This document shows positions 28,956 through 38,247 of a stretch of DNA of 64,000 bases, in pieces; position 1 is the first letter of the stretch; each line of letters starts with the position of its first letter. This stretch comes from an uncultured Pelagibacteraceae bacterium (GTDB lineage: Bacteria > Pseudomonadota > Alphaproteobacteria > Pelagibacterales > Pelagibacteraceae), in assembly GCA_902585415.1 (NCBI GenBank), contig CACIDN010000001.1:1-64000 (forward strand), written 5' to 3'. The position numbers and the translations under genes are program-made. The notes beneath the pieces are model-generated. The model was not told the origin of the DNA. It searched no databases and saw only the letters and a program-made list of their open reading frames with translations.

Positions 28956-29499
28956 ATTTTCTAAACTTTACAAGTTTCGAAGCCAGAAAAGTTAAAATCA
29001 AAATTTTGAATAGTTCTGCTAATAGAAAAGGCTTCGCGCCAAGCTCAAAAATAGGTTTATCCCACCCAATTAGACTTCCTAACCATATTAACCCCAAAAT
29101 ATAAATAGTAGAAACTGATATAAGAATTTTAAAAAAATTTTGTATTATATTTTTTCCAAAGTTAAAATAACCTGTCAAAAAAACTGCACTCAAAAATCCA
29201 ATTAAGTAACCCATAGTTGGTCCTGTAAAGTAAACTAAACCAACTCCTTTTTCGGGAGAATTAGAGAAAACTGGAAGTCCTAAAATTCCCTCAAGTAAAT
29301 ACACGGTTATTATTGATAAACCGATTTTATATCCTAATGCTATGCCTAAAAATAAAACTACAAATGTTTGCATTGTCATTGGCACAGGATAAAAAGGAAT
29401 TTTTATTTTTGCTGAAATTGTTAAAATTAAACTTCCAAAGATTATTATAAAAAAATTTTTTAAAATTCTTTGATTTTGATTTGACTGAATTCTGTCCAT
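28948..29499 (-). CDS. bioY: Biotin transporter BioY (ECF S component)
   Basis: Substrate-binding membrane subunit of the biotin ECF transporter; 183 residues with about six helices. Family motifs: KIPFYPVPMTMQTFVVLFLG, LEGILGLPVF, GPTMGYLIGF and WLGSLIG. No BioM/BioN (ATPase/T component) is next to it. The ABC ATPase just upstream is of the exporter type. BioY alone can move biotin in some species. It implies dependence on external biotin or scavenging. Confidence 0.93.
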   Translation of the reverse strand: MDRIQSNQNQRILKNFFIIIFGSLILTISAKIKIPFYPVPMTMQTFVVLFLGIALGYKIGLSIITVYLLEGILGLPVFSNSPEKGVGLVYFTGPTMGYLIGFLSAVFLTGYFNFGKNIIQNFFKILISVSTIYILGLIWLGSLIGWDKPIFELGAKPFLLAELFKILILTFLASKLVKFRKSI

Positions 29500-29531
29500 A
29501 AATTTGTTATATATCTTTGTTAAAGATTTAT

Positions 29532-30449
29532 CTAGTTTTTTATCAATTTTATAAATACATCTTCAAGGTCCGGATCCCTTGATTGTACATCGAAAATATC
29601 AATTTTTTGGCTTTTGATAACGTCGATTATTTCTTGTATTTTGATAATATTTTTTTCATAAGACACCACTAGCTCTTTTTCGTTGTTATTCATTATTTTT
29701 AATTTCTTTTTTAATTTATCAAATAATTCTACTTTTCCATTTACAGAAAATTTAACTATTTTAGTTTGTATTTTATTTAACATATTTTCAGTAGTTTCCA
29801 TTGCTATCAAATTTCCTTGATTAATAATTCCAATACGGTCACACATTTCCTCTGCTTCAGACAAATAATGAGTAGTTAGTATAATTGTTACTCCTATGTC
29901 TCTTAATGATTTTACATTATCTAATAACCTTTTTCGCAACTCTACGTCAACTCCAGCAGTAGGTTCATCTAAAATTATAATTGGTGGTTTATGCACTAGT
30001 GCTTTTGCAATTAGAAGCCTTCTCTGCATACCTCCTGATAAATTTCTAGTGTAGCTATTAGCTTTTTCACTAAGAGATACAAGATCTAATATAGTATCTG
30101 TAATTCTATCTTTTTTTTTAACACCATAAAGACCAGCTTGAAGTTCTAATAGTTTCCTCGGTGTAAAAAAAGGATCAACATTTATCTCTTGAGGAACTAT
30201 TCCCAATGAAGCCCTAACTTGTCGAGGGTTATCATCCATATTAAACCCCCAAACAACTACATCTCCAGAAGTTTTGGTAGTAAGTCCTGCTAGAATATTT
30301 ATAAATGTACTTTTTCCAGCTCCATTTGGGCCCAATAAGCCAAAAATTTCACCTTCTTTCACCTCTAAGTTTAAATTTTTAAGAGCATAAATATTTTTAT
30401 TGTATGTTTTGTTTAAATTTTTAACAGAAAGTACAATTTTATTATTCAT
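29532..30449 (-). CDS. ABC transporter ATP-binding protein, ABC-2 exporter type (CcmA/YadG-like)
   Basis: Cytoplasmic ATPase subunit. Walker A LLGPNGAGKSTF, Q-loop EINVDP, signature LSGGMQRRLL, Walker B IIILDEPTAGVD and switch His in TTHYLSEAEEM are all intact, followed by a C-terminal domain of about 80 residues (total 305). This is the CcmA/NodI/YadG branch that pairs with ABC-2 permeases, but no permease gene is adjacent, so its partner must be elsewhere. Substrate unknown. Confidence 0.88.
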   Translation of the reverse strand: MNNKIVLSVKNLNKTYNKNIYALKNLNLEVKEGEIFGLLGPNGAGKSTFINILAGLTTKTSGDVVVWGFNMDDNPRQVRASLGIVPQEINVDPFFTPRKLLELQAGLYGVKKKDRITDTILDLVSLSEKANSYTRNLSGGMQRRLLIAKALVHKPPIIILDEPTAGVDVELRKRLLDNVKSLRDIGVTIILTTHYLSEAEEMCDRIGIINQGNLIAMETTENMLNKIQTKIVKFSVNGKVELFDKLKKKLKIMNNNEKELVVSYEKNIIKIQEIIDVIKSQKIDIFDVQSRDPDLEDVFIKLIKN

Positions 30450-30499
30450 TTAGATTTATAGACTTATAACATTAAGATAAATTAAAATAAAATTTAATA

Positions 30500-33274
30500 A
30501 TGAACAAAATATCCAAAAAAGAAAATTATTATTTAATCGACGGATCCGGATATATTTTCAGAGCTTACTACGCATTACCACCTTTATCTAGAAAATCCGA
30601 TGGTTTACCAACTGGAGCTGTGGCTGGATTTTGCAACATGTTGTTCAAATTATTAGAGGATGCAAAATCTTCTGATAATAAAGTTAAACCAACTCATTTT
30701 GCTGTGATATTTGACTCAGCTAGGAAAAATTTTAGAAATGAAATTTATTCTGAGTATAAAGGAAATAGATCAGATGCACCTGATGATTTAATTCCTCAAT
30801 TTGAATACATTAGAAAATCTGTAGAGGCTTTTAATTTACCATCTATTGAGCTTACTAATTATGAAGCAGATGACTTAATAGCAACTTATAGTGAGCAAAT
30901 AATTAAAAAAGGGGGAGATGTTACAATTGTATCCTCTGATAAAGATTTGATGCAGCTGTATAAAAAAAATATAAGAATTTATGATCCAATGAAAAATAAG
31001 TTCATAAATGAGGAAGATATTCATAAAAAATTTGGTGTAGAGGCACAAAAAGTTATAGATGTTCAATCTTTAGCAGGAGATAGCAGCGATAATGTGCCGG
31101 GTGTGCCTGGTATAGGAATTAAAACTGCTGCAGAATTAATAAATGAGTATGGAAACTTAGAAAATCTTCTCTTAAATTCAAAAAATATTAAACAAAATAA
31201 AAGAAGAGAGACACTTATTGACAATAAAGAAAAAGCAATAATTAGTAAAAAGCTGGTTACTTTAAAAAAAGATGTACCTGTTAAAGTTCCGTATAGCGAT
31301 TTTGTTTTAAAAAATATTAATAAACAAAAATTATATAATTTTTTAAGGGATATGGAATTTAATAGATTATTAAGTTCAGTAATTTCAACTTATGGTAAAG
31401 TTGATTTTGAAGATAGTAAAAAACAATTTCTTCAAGAAAAGTCAGAAAGTAAAATTAGCAATAAAAAGTATATATTAATAAAAAATGAAAATGAATTCAG
31501 TGAATTAATATCTAAAATTGAAAAGGTAAGTGAAATATCAATTGATACAGAGACAAGCTCTCTTGATCCACACCAAGCTGAACTTATTGGTATATCAATT
31601 TCACCAAAAATTGGTGAGGCTTATTACATCCCTTTAAAACATAAAAATTTTAAGAATTTAAATGAAAAAAATGTTTTAAAAAAATTGCAAAGTATTTTAG
31701 AGGATAAAAGCATTAAAAAAATTGGCCAAAATATTAAATTTGACTATATTATACTTTATCACAGAGGCATTGATATAGAACCATTAGAAGACACAATGTT
31801 AATGTCTTACGTATTAGACGCTGGAAAAAATAGACACAATATGGATACTTTGTCAGAGATTCATTTAGGCCACAAAACAATTTCGTATACAGATCTTGTA
31901 GGAAGTGGAAAAAAACAAATAAATTTTAACGAAGTTGAAATTGAAGATGCCAAAAACTACGCTGCCGAAGATGCAGATATTACTTTCAGACTTTACAAAA
32001 AATTTTTAGTAAATTTAAAAAATGAAAAATTAATGAATATCTATGAGAATTTTGAAAAACCATTAATTAAAATTTTAGCAAATATGGAAATGAATGGAAT
32101 TAAACTTGATAAAAAATTTTTAAATAAACTGTCTGTGAATTTTCAAAAAAAAATATCTGATTTAGAAAAAAAAATTTTTAAGATATCTAAAAAACAATTT
32201 AAAATTGGATCAACCAAGCAACTTGGAGAAGTATTATATAGTGATCTGAAAATATCTGTTCTTAAAAAAACGAAAAAAGGCAGTTTTGCTACTGGCGCAA
32301 GTGTTTTAGAGGATCTCGCATACAAAGGTCATGACTTACCTCAACTTGTTTTAGAGTGGAGACAGTTAACAAAATTAAAAAATACTTACTCAGATTCTTT
32401 GCCAGAATTTCTAAATCCTAACACAGGTAGAGTGCATACTAGTTTTCTATTAGCTGCTACAACAACAGGAAGATTAGCCTCAAGTGATCCTAATTTGCAA
32501 AATATCCCAATTAAATCTAATGATGGAAAGGAAATTAGAAAAGCATTTATTTCTGATAAAGGATATAATCTGTTATCCGCAGATTATAATCAAATTGAGA
32601 TGAGGATATTGGCTGATCTTGCAGATGTCAAAGAACTTAAGAAAGCTTTCATAAATAAAGAGGACATACATTCTTTAACTGCAAGTCAGGTTTTCAACGT
32701 AAAAATTAAAGATGTTACATCTGAGCTAAGGCGTAAAGCAAAAGCAATTAATTTTGGTATAATCTATGGAATTTCCCAGTATGGTCTTGCAAAACAAATC
32801 TCTGTGACAACTAATGAAGCAGATCAATTTCTTAAATCTTACTTTAAAAAATTTCCTGAGATTAAAGATTATATGTCAACCACAATAAGCTTTTGTAGAA
32901 AAAGTGGATATGTTAACAATATCTTTGGAAGAAGAACACATATAACAGGAATTAATGATAAAAATTTTAATGTAAGAAGCTTCCAAGAAAGAGCTTCTAT
33001 AAATGCCCCAATCCAAGGTTCAGCATCTGAGTTAATGAGAATGGCTATGATTAATATTTTTAAAAATATAATGGCTAAAAAATTAAAAGATTGTAAGTTG
33101 CTTTTACAAATTCATGATGAGTTAATATTTGAGGTTAAAAAGGATAATACTGAATGTGTAAAAAAATTAGTAGAAAATGGGATGAAAAGTGTTCAAAAAA
33201 GTGATTTGCACTCATTTTCAATTCCAATACTTGTCGATGTAAATATTGGTGAAAATTGGGGTTTGTTACAATAA
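30500..33274 (+). CDS. polA: DNA polymerase I
   Basis: Gap-filling and Okazaki-fragment-processing polymerase, 924 residues. The 5'-3' exonuclease domain (about 1-290) has NYEADDLIATYS, GDSSDNVPGVPGIG. The 3'-5' proofreading domain (about 325-515) keeps its acidic residues (SIDTETSSLDP, YAAEDADITFRL), so it looks active. The polymerase domain follows, with TGRLASSDPNLQNIP, SADYNQIEMRILA, RRKAKAINFGIIYG and QIHDELIFEV. Its last codons contain one of two palindromes upstream of chvI. Confidence 0.97.
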   Translation: MNKISKKENYYLIDGSGYIFRAYYALPPLSRKSDGLPTGAVAGFCNMLFKLLEDAKSSDNKVKPTHFAVIFDSARKNFRNEIYSEYKGNRSDAPDDLIPQFEYIRKSVEAFNLPSIELTNYEADDLIATYSEQIIKKGGDVTIVSSDKDLMQLYKKNIRIYDPMKNKFINEEDIHKKFGVEAQKVIDVQSLAGDSSDNVPGVPGIGIKTAAELINEYGNLENLLLNSKNIKQNKRRETLIDNKEKAIISKKLVTLKKDVPVKVPYSDFVLKNINKQKLYNFLRDMEFNRLLSSVISTYGKVDFEDSKKQFLQEKSESKISNKKYILIKNENEFSELISKIEKVSEISIDTETSSLDPHQAELIGISISPKIGEAYYIPLKHKNFKNLNEKNVLKKLQSILEDKSIKKIGQNIKFDYIILYHRGIDIEPLEDTMLMSYVLDAGKNRHNMDTLSEIHLGHKTISYTDLVGSGKKQINFNEVEIEDAKNYAAEDADITFRLYKKFLVNLKNEKLMNIYENFEKPLIKILANMEMNGIKLDKKFLNKLSVNFQKKISDLEKKIFKISKKQFKIGSTKQLGEVLYSDLKISVLKKTKKGSFATGASVLEDLAYKGHDLPQLVLEWRQLTKLKNTYSDSLPEFLNPNTGRVHTSFLLAATTTGRLASSDPNLQNIPIKSNDGKEIRKAFISDKGYNLLSADYNQIEMRILADLADVKELKKAFINKEDIHSLTASQVFNVKIKDVTSELRRKAKAINFGIIYGISQYGLAKQISVTTNEADQFLKSYFKKFPEIKDYMSTTISFCRKSGYVNNIFGRRTHITGINDKNFNVRSFQERASINAPIQGSASELMRMAMINIFKNIMAKKLKDCKLLLQIHDELIFEVKKDNTECVKKLVENGMKSVQKSDLHSFSIPILVDVNIGENWGLLQ

Positions 33275-33301
33275 GATAAACTATTGCCCAAATTGTAACA
33301 A
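33263..33301. repeat. Pair of near-identical 9-bp palindromes upstream of chvI
   Basis: TTGTTACAA (33263-33271, inside the last polA codons) and TTGTAACAA (33293-33301) lie 30 bases apart centre to centre, close to three helical turns. The second is extended to AAATTGTAACAATTT and sits between a TTGCCC/TATTTT promoter pair. This spacing and placement suggest a dimeric regulator site, possibly ChvI itself. Confidence 0.4.
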
Positions 33302-33312
33302 TTTAGTATTTT
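33284..33312 (+). promoter_or_regulatory. Candidate chvI promoter
   Basis: TTGCCC (33284-33289), 17-base spacer, TATTTT (33307-33312); predicted start about 4 bases before the chvI ATG. Moderate consensus match. The spacer is occupied by the palindrome AAATTGTAACAATTT. Confidence 0.4.
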
Positions 33313-33322
33313 TAATAACTGC

Positions 33323-34021
33323 ATGACTCAAACAATAGCTTTGGTTGATGACGATAGAAATATTCTAACAAGCATAAGTATAGCTTTAGAGAAAGAAGGA
33401 TTTAAAGTTCAAACATATTTAGACGGAGAGAGTGCTCTAATTGGATTATCGAGAAACCCGCCGGATCTTGCTATAATTGATATTAAAATGCCAAAAATGG
33501 ATGGCGAAGAATTATTAAAGAAACTTAGAAAAAAAACATCCTTACCGGTAATTTTTTTAACTTCAAAAGACGAGGAATTGGATGAACTTTTAGGATTAAA
33601 ACTTGGTGCAGATGATTTTGTAAAAAAATCTGGTGGATTTTCAATTAAAGTTTTGATTGAACGTATTAGAGTTCAATTAAGAAAAAAAAATGTAAATATT
33701 GAAGATACAAAAAATATAATTAATCATGGTAAACTTAAACTTGACCCATCTCAATTAGAATGTGAATGGGACGGTAATCAACTACCTGACAAATTAACAA
33801 CAACTGAATTCTTAATAGTACAAGAGCTTGCTAAAAGACCAGGAATCATAAAGGAGAGGGCGCAGCTAATGGATATTGCATACAGAGAAGACACAGATAT
33901 AGAAGACAGAACAATTGATAGTCATGTTAAAAGAATAAGAAAAAAATTCAAGAAAGTTGATGAAAATTTTTCAGCTATTGAGACAAGGTATGGCAGTGGC
34001 TATAGGTGGAATGTTAATTAA
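33323..34021 (+). CDS. chvI: ChvI-type OmpR-family response regulator
   Basis: DNA-binding response regulator of the ChvG/ChvI envelope-stress system. Receiver domain: acidic pair in ALVDDDRNI, phospho-Asp in [13 protein letters not shown], Lys in [15 protein letters not shown] / [10 protein letters not shown] winged-helix domain follows (about 130-232; [38 protein letters not shown]). Length 232. Its TAATG junction couples it to the histidine kinase. Confidence 0.93.
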   Translation: MTQTIALVDDDRNILTSISIALEKEGFKVQTYLDGESALIGLSRNPPDLAIIDIKMPKMDGEELLKKLRKKTSLPVIFLTSKDEELDELLGLKLGADDFVKKSGGFSIKVLIERIRVQLRKKNVNIEDTKNIINHGKLKLDPSQLECEWDGNQLPDKLTTTEFLIVQELAKRPGIIKERAQLMDIAYREDTDIEDRTIDSHVKRIRKKFKKVDENFSAIETRYGSGYRWNVN

Positions 34022-35559
34022 TGTTTTCGTCAATTATAAAAAACTTGTCAATTCTAAAAAAATTTTTGTTCATAAATTTTATAACTTTTTTATTCATAGG
34101 TACTCTTACAATAATTTATTTAAATTATGTTCAACCAAATTTAATTAAAAAAAAAATGTCTATTCATATCGAGATAATAAATAATACCATACAAAATTTG
34201 AATAGACTGAATATTAACTTTAACAAACAAGATATAAAAAACTTTTTATCTTCGAAAAGATTTTTATTTCAGAGCGTTGATAGAGTAGTGTTCTTTGATG
34301 AAGATTATCAAATAATTGCAGACACTAATACTCTAGACTTAGACCCAAGATCTTTTAGCCAAAGAATAGATGTTATCGAATTTGATGTACCCACAAACAG
34401 TAATGAGGCTTCCACACAAGAAGAAAAATTAAACAAAAAGAAAAAAACAGAATTAATAGAAAGAATATCAGATTACGCTTTATCAACAAATTTTGGTAAA
34501 CCATTTACATTTACAACAGAAAGCTATCAACAATTTAAATTATCTACTGTAAAAAACTTAATAATAAATGATGCACCTTCTGGCTATCTGATGATTGCAG
34601 AGAGTGCAAATGAAATAAAAACTGCAATAAATGAAAGAAAAACTTTTGTAATACGTACTGCTATATTTGTAGGAATTGTAATTTTTATTTTTTCTTTAGT
34701 TTTAAATAGATATTTTTTAAAACCTATCCAGAATTTAGTAAATTTTACCCAAAATATTAAGGAGAGAAGTAAAAAAAAAATCGATTTATCAAATTTAATT
34801 AAAAGGAATGATGAGCTAGGAATGTTAACACATTCTTTAGATGAAATGACGAATGAATTACAGAAAAGAGTAAATACAGCAGAAAATTTTTCTACAGATT
34901 TAGTCCATGAAATAAGAAATCCCTTAGCATCACTAAAAAGTGCATCTGAGATTCTAAGCGAAACAAGTAACAATAGTGAGAAAGAAAAATTAGTAAAAAT
35001 TTTGTCACATGATGTCGAGAGAATAGAGAGATTAATAACAGATTATTCTCAAATGTTAAAAGATGAAGTTGCTATTACACAAGAGCAAATGAAAAATATA
35101 GATTTAGAGGAAATAATTAAATCAGTAGTTGATGATTTTAACGGAATATATTATTCAAAAAGAGGAATTAAAATAAATTTAAAAGTTCAAAAAAATGGTA
35201 ACAAATATTTTATTAAGGGAATTGAAAATAGAATTGAGCAAGTTTTAGCAAATCTTTTAGAAAATTCTATTTCTTTCAGTGAGGATAAGAAAGGTATTAT
35301 TGTTGAGCTTAAAAAAAATAAAAATAATAAAATCCAGCTCTCAGTAGTTGATGAGGGTAGAGGTTTTAAAGAAAAAAATACTGAAAAAATTTTCAAAAGA
35401 TTTTACAGTAATAGGCCAGAAAAGTTTGGAGAGCATTCTGGTTTAGGATTGAATATTGTGAAAAATCTTGTCGATTTGCACGGAGGGATTGTTAATGCGT
35501 CAAATAATAAGGCTAAAAATGGAGCAAGAATTGATATTTATTTCCCAACTATAAATTGA
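34021..35559 (+). CDS. chvG: ChvG-type sensor histidine kinase
   Basis: Inner-membrane sensor kinase partner of ChvI, 512 residues. TM1 is near residues 14-34, followed by a periplasmic sensor region of about 175 residues, TM2 around 210-230 and HAMP. The HisKA phosphoacceptor is in LVHEIRNPLASLKSA. The HATPase domain has N-box LANLLENSISFS, G1 VVDEGRGF and G2 HSGLGLNIVKNL. In rhizobia this pair is followed by hprK and PTS genes; here ahcY follows directly. Confidence 0.92.
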   Translation: MFSSIIKNLSILKKFLFINFITFLFIGTLTIIYLNYVQPNLIKKKMSIHIEIINNTIQNLNRLNINFNKQDIKNFLSSKRFLFQSVDRVVFFDEDYQIIADTNTLDLDPRSFSQRIDVIEFDVPTNSNEASTQEEKLNKKKKTELIERISDYALSTNFGKPFTFTTESYQQFKLSTVKNLIINDAPSGYLMIAESANEIKTAINERKTFVIRTAIFVGIVIFIFSLVLNRYFLKPIQNLVNFTQNIKERSKKKIDLSNLIKRNDELGMLTHSLDEMTNELQKRVNTAENFSTDLVHEIRNPLASLKSASEILSETSNNSEKEKLVKILSHDVERIERLITDYSQMLKDEVAITQEQMKNIDLEEIIKSVVDDFNGIYYSKRGIKINLKVQKNGNKYFIKGIENRIEQVLANLLENSISFSEDKKGIIVELKKNKNNKIQLSVVDEGRGFKEKNTEKIFKRFYSNRPEKFGEHSGLGLNIVKNLVDLHGGIVNASNNKAKNGARIDIYFPTIN

Positions 35560-35605
35560 TTAGTTGAATATATTTTGAATTAATGTAAAAAACATTCCAA
35601 AAAAT

Positions 35606-36892
35606 ATGCCTGATTATAAAGTAAAAGATATAAATTTATCTGATTTTGGTAGAAAAGAAATTTCTCTAGCAGAGACTGAAATGCCAGGTCTGATGGCTTT
35701 AAGAAAAGAATATGAAGGTAAGAGTCCCTTAAAAGGAGCAAGGATTTTAGGCTGTTTGCATATGACAATACAAACAGCAGTTCTTATTGAAACTTTAGTT
35801 GATCTTGGCGCTGAATGCAGATGGTCGTCTTGCAATATTTTTTCCACACAAGACCATGCAGCTGCAGCAATAGCAAAATCTGGCACCCCAGTTTTTGCAT
35901 GGAAAGGTGAGACCGAAGATGAGTATTGGTGGTGCGTAAGACAAACTATTGAAGGAAAAAAAGACTGGAAACCAAATATGATATTAGATGATGGTGGGGA
36001 TCTAACTGCTTTAATGCATAAAGATTACAAGGATCTCATGAAAAACGTAAAAGGTTTGTCAGAAGAAACTACTACTGGGGTTTTAGCACTTAAAAAAATG
36101 GAAAGTGAGAAAACATTATTAGTACCAGCTTTTAATGTTAATGACTCAGTTACAAAGTCAAAGTTTGACAACTTATATGGTTGCAGAGAAAGTTTAGTTG
36201 ATGGAATTAAAAGAGCTACTGATGTAATGATGTCTGGAAAAGTTGCAATTGTTGCTGGTTTTGGAGATGTTGGGAAAGGAAGCGCTGCATCTTTAAGACA
36301 AGGAGGTGCAAGAGTGATGATTACAGAAACAGACCCAATTTGTGCACTACAAGCAGCCATGGAAGGTTATGAAGTTGTTCTAATGGATGAAATGATTAAG
36401 CATGCAGATATAGTAGTAACTGCAACAGGAAATAAAGATATTATTACAGCAGATCACATGAGAGACATGAAAGATAGAGCTATACTTTGTAACATTGGTC
36501 ACTTTGATAATGAAATTCAAGTAGAGGCTCTTAGAAATTATAAATGGGATGAAATAAAACCGCAAGTGCACGAAATTGAGCTTCCAAGTAAAAAAAGAAT
36601 AATATTACTCGCTGAAGGAAGATTAGTGAATTTAGGTTGTGCAACAGGACACCCAAGTTTTGTAATGAGTGCATCTTTCACAAATCAAGTGATAGCTCAA
36701 ATAGAATTATGGAATAATTCAGAAAAGTATGACAAAAAAGTTTATGTTTTGCCAAAACATCTAGACGAAAAAGTTGCTATGCTACATTTAGAAAAAGTTG
36801 GAGCTAAATTAACTCAATTATCTAAAGACCAAGCAGATTATATTAGTGTAAAACAAGAAGGACCTTACAAACCAGATGCCTATCGCTACTAA
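35606..36892 (+). CDS. ahcY: Adenosylhomocysteinase (SAH hydrolase)
   Basis: NAD-dependent cleavage of S-adenosylhomocysteine to adenosine and homocysteine, relieving product inhibition of methyltransferases. Motifs: [44 protein letters not shown]-binding [24 protein letters not shown] and C-terminal [10 protein letters not shown] with the NAD-contacting Lys/Tyr. Its 428 residues are close to the shorter bacterial forms. It overlaps tsaE by 17 bases. Confidence 0.97.
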   Translation: MPDYKVKDINLSDFGRKEISLAETEMPGLMALRKEYEGKSPLKGARILGCLHMTIQTAVLIETLVDLGAECRWSSCNIFSTQDHAAAAIAKSGTPVFAWKGETEDEYWWCVRQTIEGKKDWKPNMILDDGGDLTALMHKDYKDLMKNVKGLSEETTTGVLALKKMESEKTLLVPAFNVNDSVTKSKFDNLYGCRESLVDGIKRATDVMMSGKVAIVAGFGDVGKGSAASLRQGGARVMITETDPICALQAAMEGYEVVLMDEMIKHADIVVTATGNKDIITADHMRDMKDRAILCNIGHFDNEIQVEALRNYKWDEIKPQVHEIELPSKKRIILLAEGRLVNLGCATGHPSFVMSASFTNQVIAQIELWNNSEKYDKKVYVLPKHLDEKVAMLHLEKVGAKLTQLSKDQADYISVKQEGPYKPDAYRY

Positions 36893-37346
36893 GGGTAGCT
36901 CGTTAGAAGTTTCAAATCTAAAAGTTTTAAAAAATTTGGCTTGCAAAATTGCAAATAAAACAAAGTCAGGAGAAACAATTTTATTATATGGTAAGCTTGG
37001 AGTTGGCAAAACTACATTTGCCAGATTTTTTATAAATCACTTACAAAAAAAAACAAATTCAGAAATTACTGAGGTACCAAGTCCTTCATTTACTATAATG
37101 TACGAATATACGGCTAATCAAAAATTAATTCAGCATTATGATTTATATAGAGTAAAACATTACAAAGAATTGAACAATATTGGTATATTTGAGGATAACG
37201 AAGTACTTTCTTTAGTAGAATGGCCAGAAAAAATAAAATTTAAACCAAAAAATCGGATCGAATTAAAATTTAAATATTCAAAAAAATTTAAAAATAGAAA
37301 TATAAGAGTTAAATTTTTTGGAGATTGTAAAAATTATGAATTTTAA
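36876..37346 (+). CDS. tsaE: tRNA threonylcarbamoyladenosine ATPase TsaE
   Basis: ATPase partner of TsaB/TsaD in making the t6A modification at position 37 of ANN-decoding tRNAs. Walker A is [13 protein letters not shown] near residues 44-56. [13 protein letters not shown] and [13 protein letters not shown] follow, then the SLVEWPEK block. Its 156 residues are normal. Start at 36876 lies within the last codons of ahcY. It is followed by amgK and murU, a gene order common in alphaproteobacteria. Confidence 0.94.
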   Translation: MPIATKGSSLEVSNLKVLKNLACKIANKTKSGETILLYGKLGVGKTTFARFFINHLQKKTNSEITEVPSPSFTIMYEYTANQKLIQHYDLYRVKHYKELNNIGIFEDNEVLSLVEWPEKIKFKPKNRIELKFKYSKKFKNRNIRVKFFGDCKNYEF

Positions 37347-38241
37347 AAAAATTAAAGGTGACGCATCAGATAGAGAATTTTACAGATTAGATAATTCTAT
37401 ATTAGTTTATTCAAAAAAAAACAAGTATAAGAATCTTTTAGTGTATGACTGCATTAATAAAATTTTGAATAAATATAAAATACATGCACCAAAACTTATA
37501 AAAAATGGTTACGACAAAAACTCTATACAGATTACCGATTTAGGAAAAAAAAATATAAAAAATATTCTAAATAAAAATAATAGATATAAAATTTATAAAA
37601 AAATAATTGATATACTTATTAATTTTAAAAAAATAAAAAATATAAAAACCATAAACTTAAATGGAAAATACTATCGTATGAAAAAATATAATCACAAAGA
37701 TTTATATGACGAGGCAGATCTATTTAATAAATGGTACACACCTTATTATAATAAAAAATTGGCTGAACCTTATAAAAAAAAAAAAATTAGAAAGATATTA
37801 AATGTTTTAATTAAAAAAATAAAATTACCGAACAACATTTTTGTTCATAGAGACTTTCATGTTTCTAATATGATGTATAAAAACAAAAAAATATATTTAA
37901 TTGACAGCCAAGACGCTGTTATAGGTAATCCAGCATATGATTTGGCGTCATTAATAGATGATGTAAGATATAAATTATCTAATTCATTAAAAAAAAAAAT
38001 TTACTCATATTTTTTGCAAAAAAATAAAAAAATAGATAAAAAATCTTTTCAAAATGATTTTTTAATTCTTTCTGTTTTGAGAAACTTGAAAATTTTAGGA
38101 ATTTTTACAAGACTTGCAAAAAGAGATAAAAAAAATAATTATCTGAAATTTATACCCTATACGTGGAAATTAATTAAACTTAGAACAAGTGACAATAAGA
38201 TTTTTGATGAATTAGTCTCTTGTTTGAATGATAAAAATTAG
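37336..38241 (+). CDS. amgK: Aminoglycoside phosphotransferase-fold sugar kinase (AmgK-like)
   Basis: APH-fold kinase. AmgK phosphorylates C1 of N-acetylmuramate and N-acetylglucosamine in the cell-wall salvage route that bypasses de novo UDP-MurNAc synthesis. Catalytic loop NIFVHRDFHVSNMMY and metal-binding LIDSQDAVIGNPAYDLASLI are intact. I prefer the ATG at 37336 ([18 protein letters not shown], 301 aa) over an upstream TTG at 37318. It overlaps tsaE by 11 bases and is followed after 6 bases by murU, its functional partner. Lysine- and asparagine-rich, as are its neighbours. Confidence 0.83.
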   Translation: MNFKKIKGDASDREFYRLDNSILVYSKKNKYKNLLVYDCINKILNKYKIHAPKLIKNGYDKNSIQITDLGKKNIKNILNKNNRYKIYKKIIDILINFKKIKNIKTINLNGKYYRMKKYNHKDLYDEADLFNKWYTPYYNKKLAEPYKKKKIRKILNVLIKKIKLPNNIFVHRDFHVSNMMYKNKKIYLIDSQDAVIGNPAYDLASLIDDVRYKLSNSLKKKIYSYFLQKNKKIDKKSFQNDFLILSVLRNLKILGIFTRLAKRDKKNNYLKFIPYTWKLIKLRTSDNKIFDELVSCLNDKN

Positions 38242-38247
38242 AAAAAA

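Noticed and set aside
35570..35605. Small inverted repeat (ATGT/ACAT) before ahcY as a SAM or SAH riboswitch
   Set aside because: The gap is only 46 bases, A+T-rich, and has no conserved aptamer sequence.
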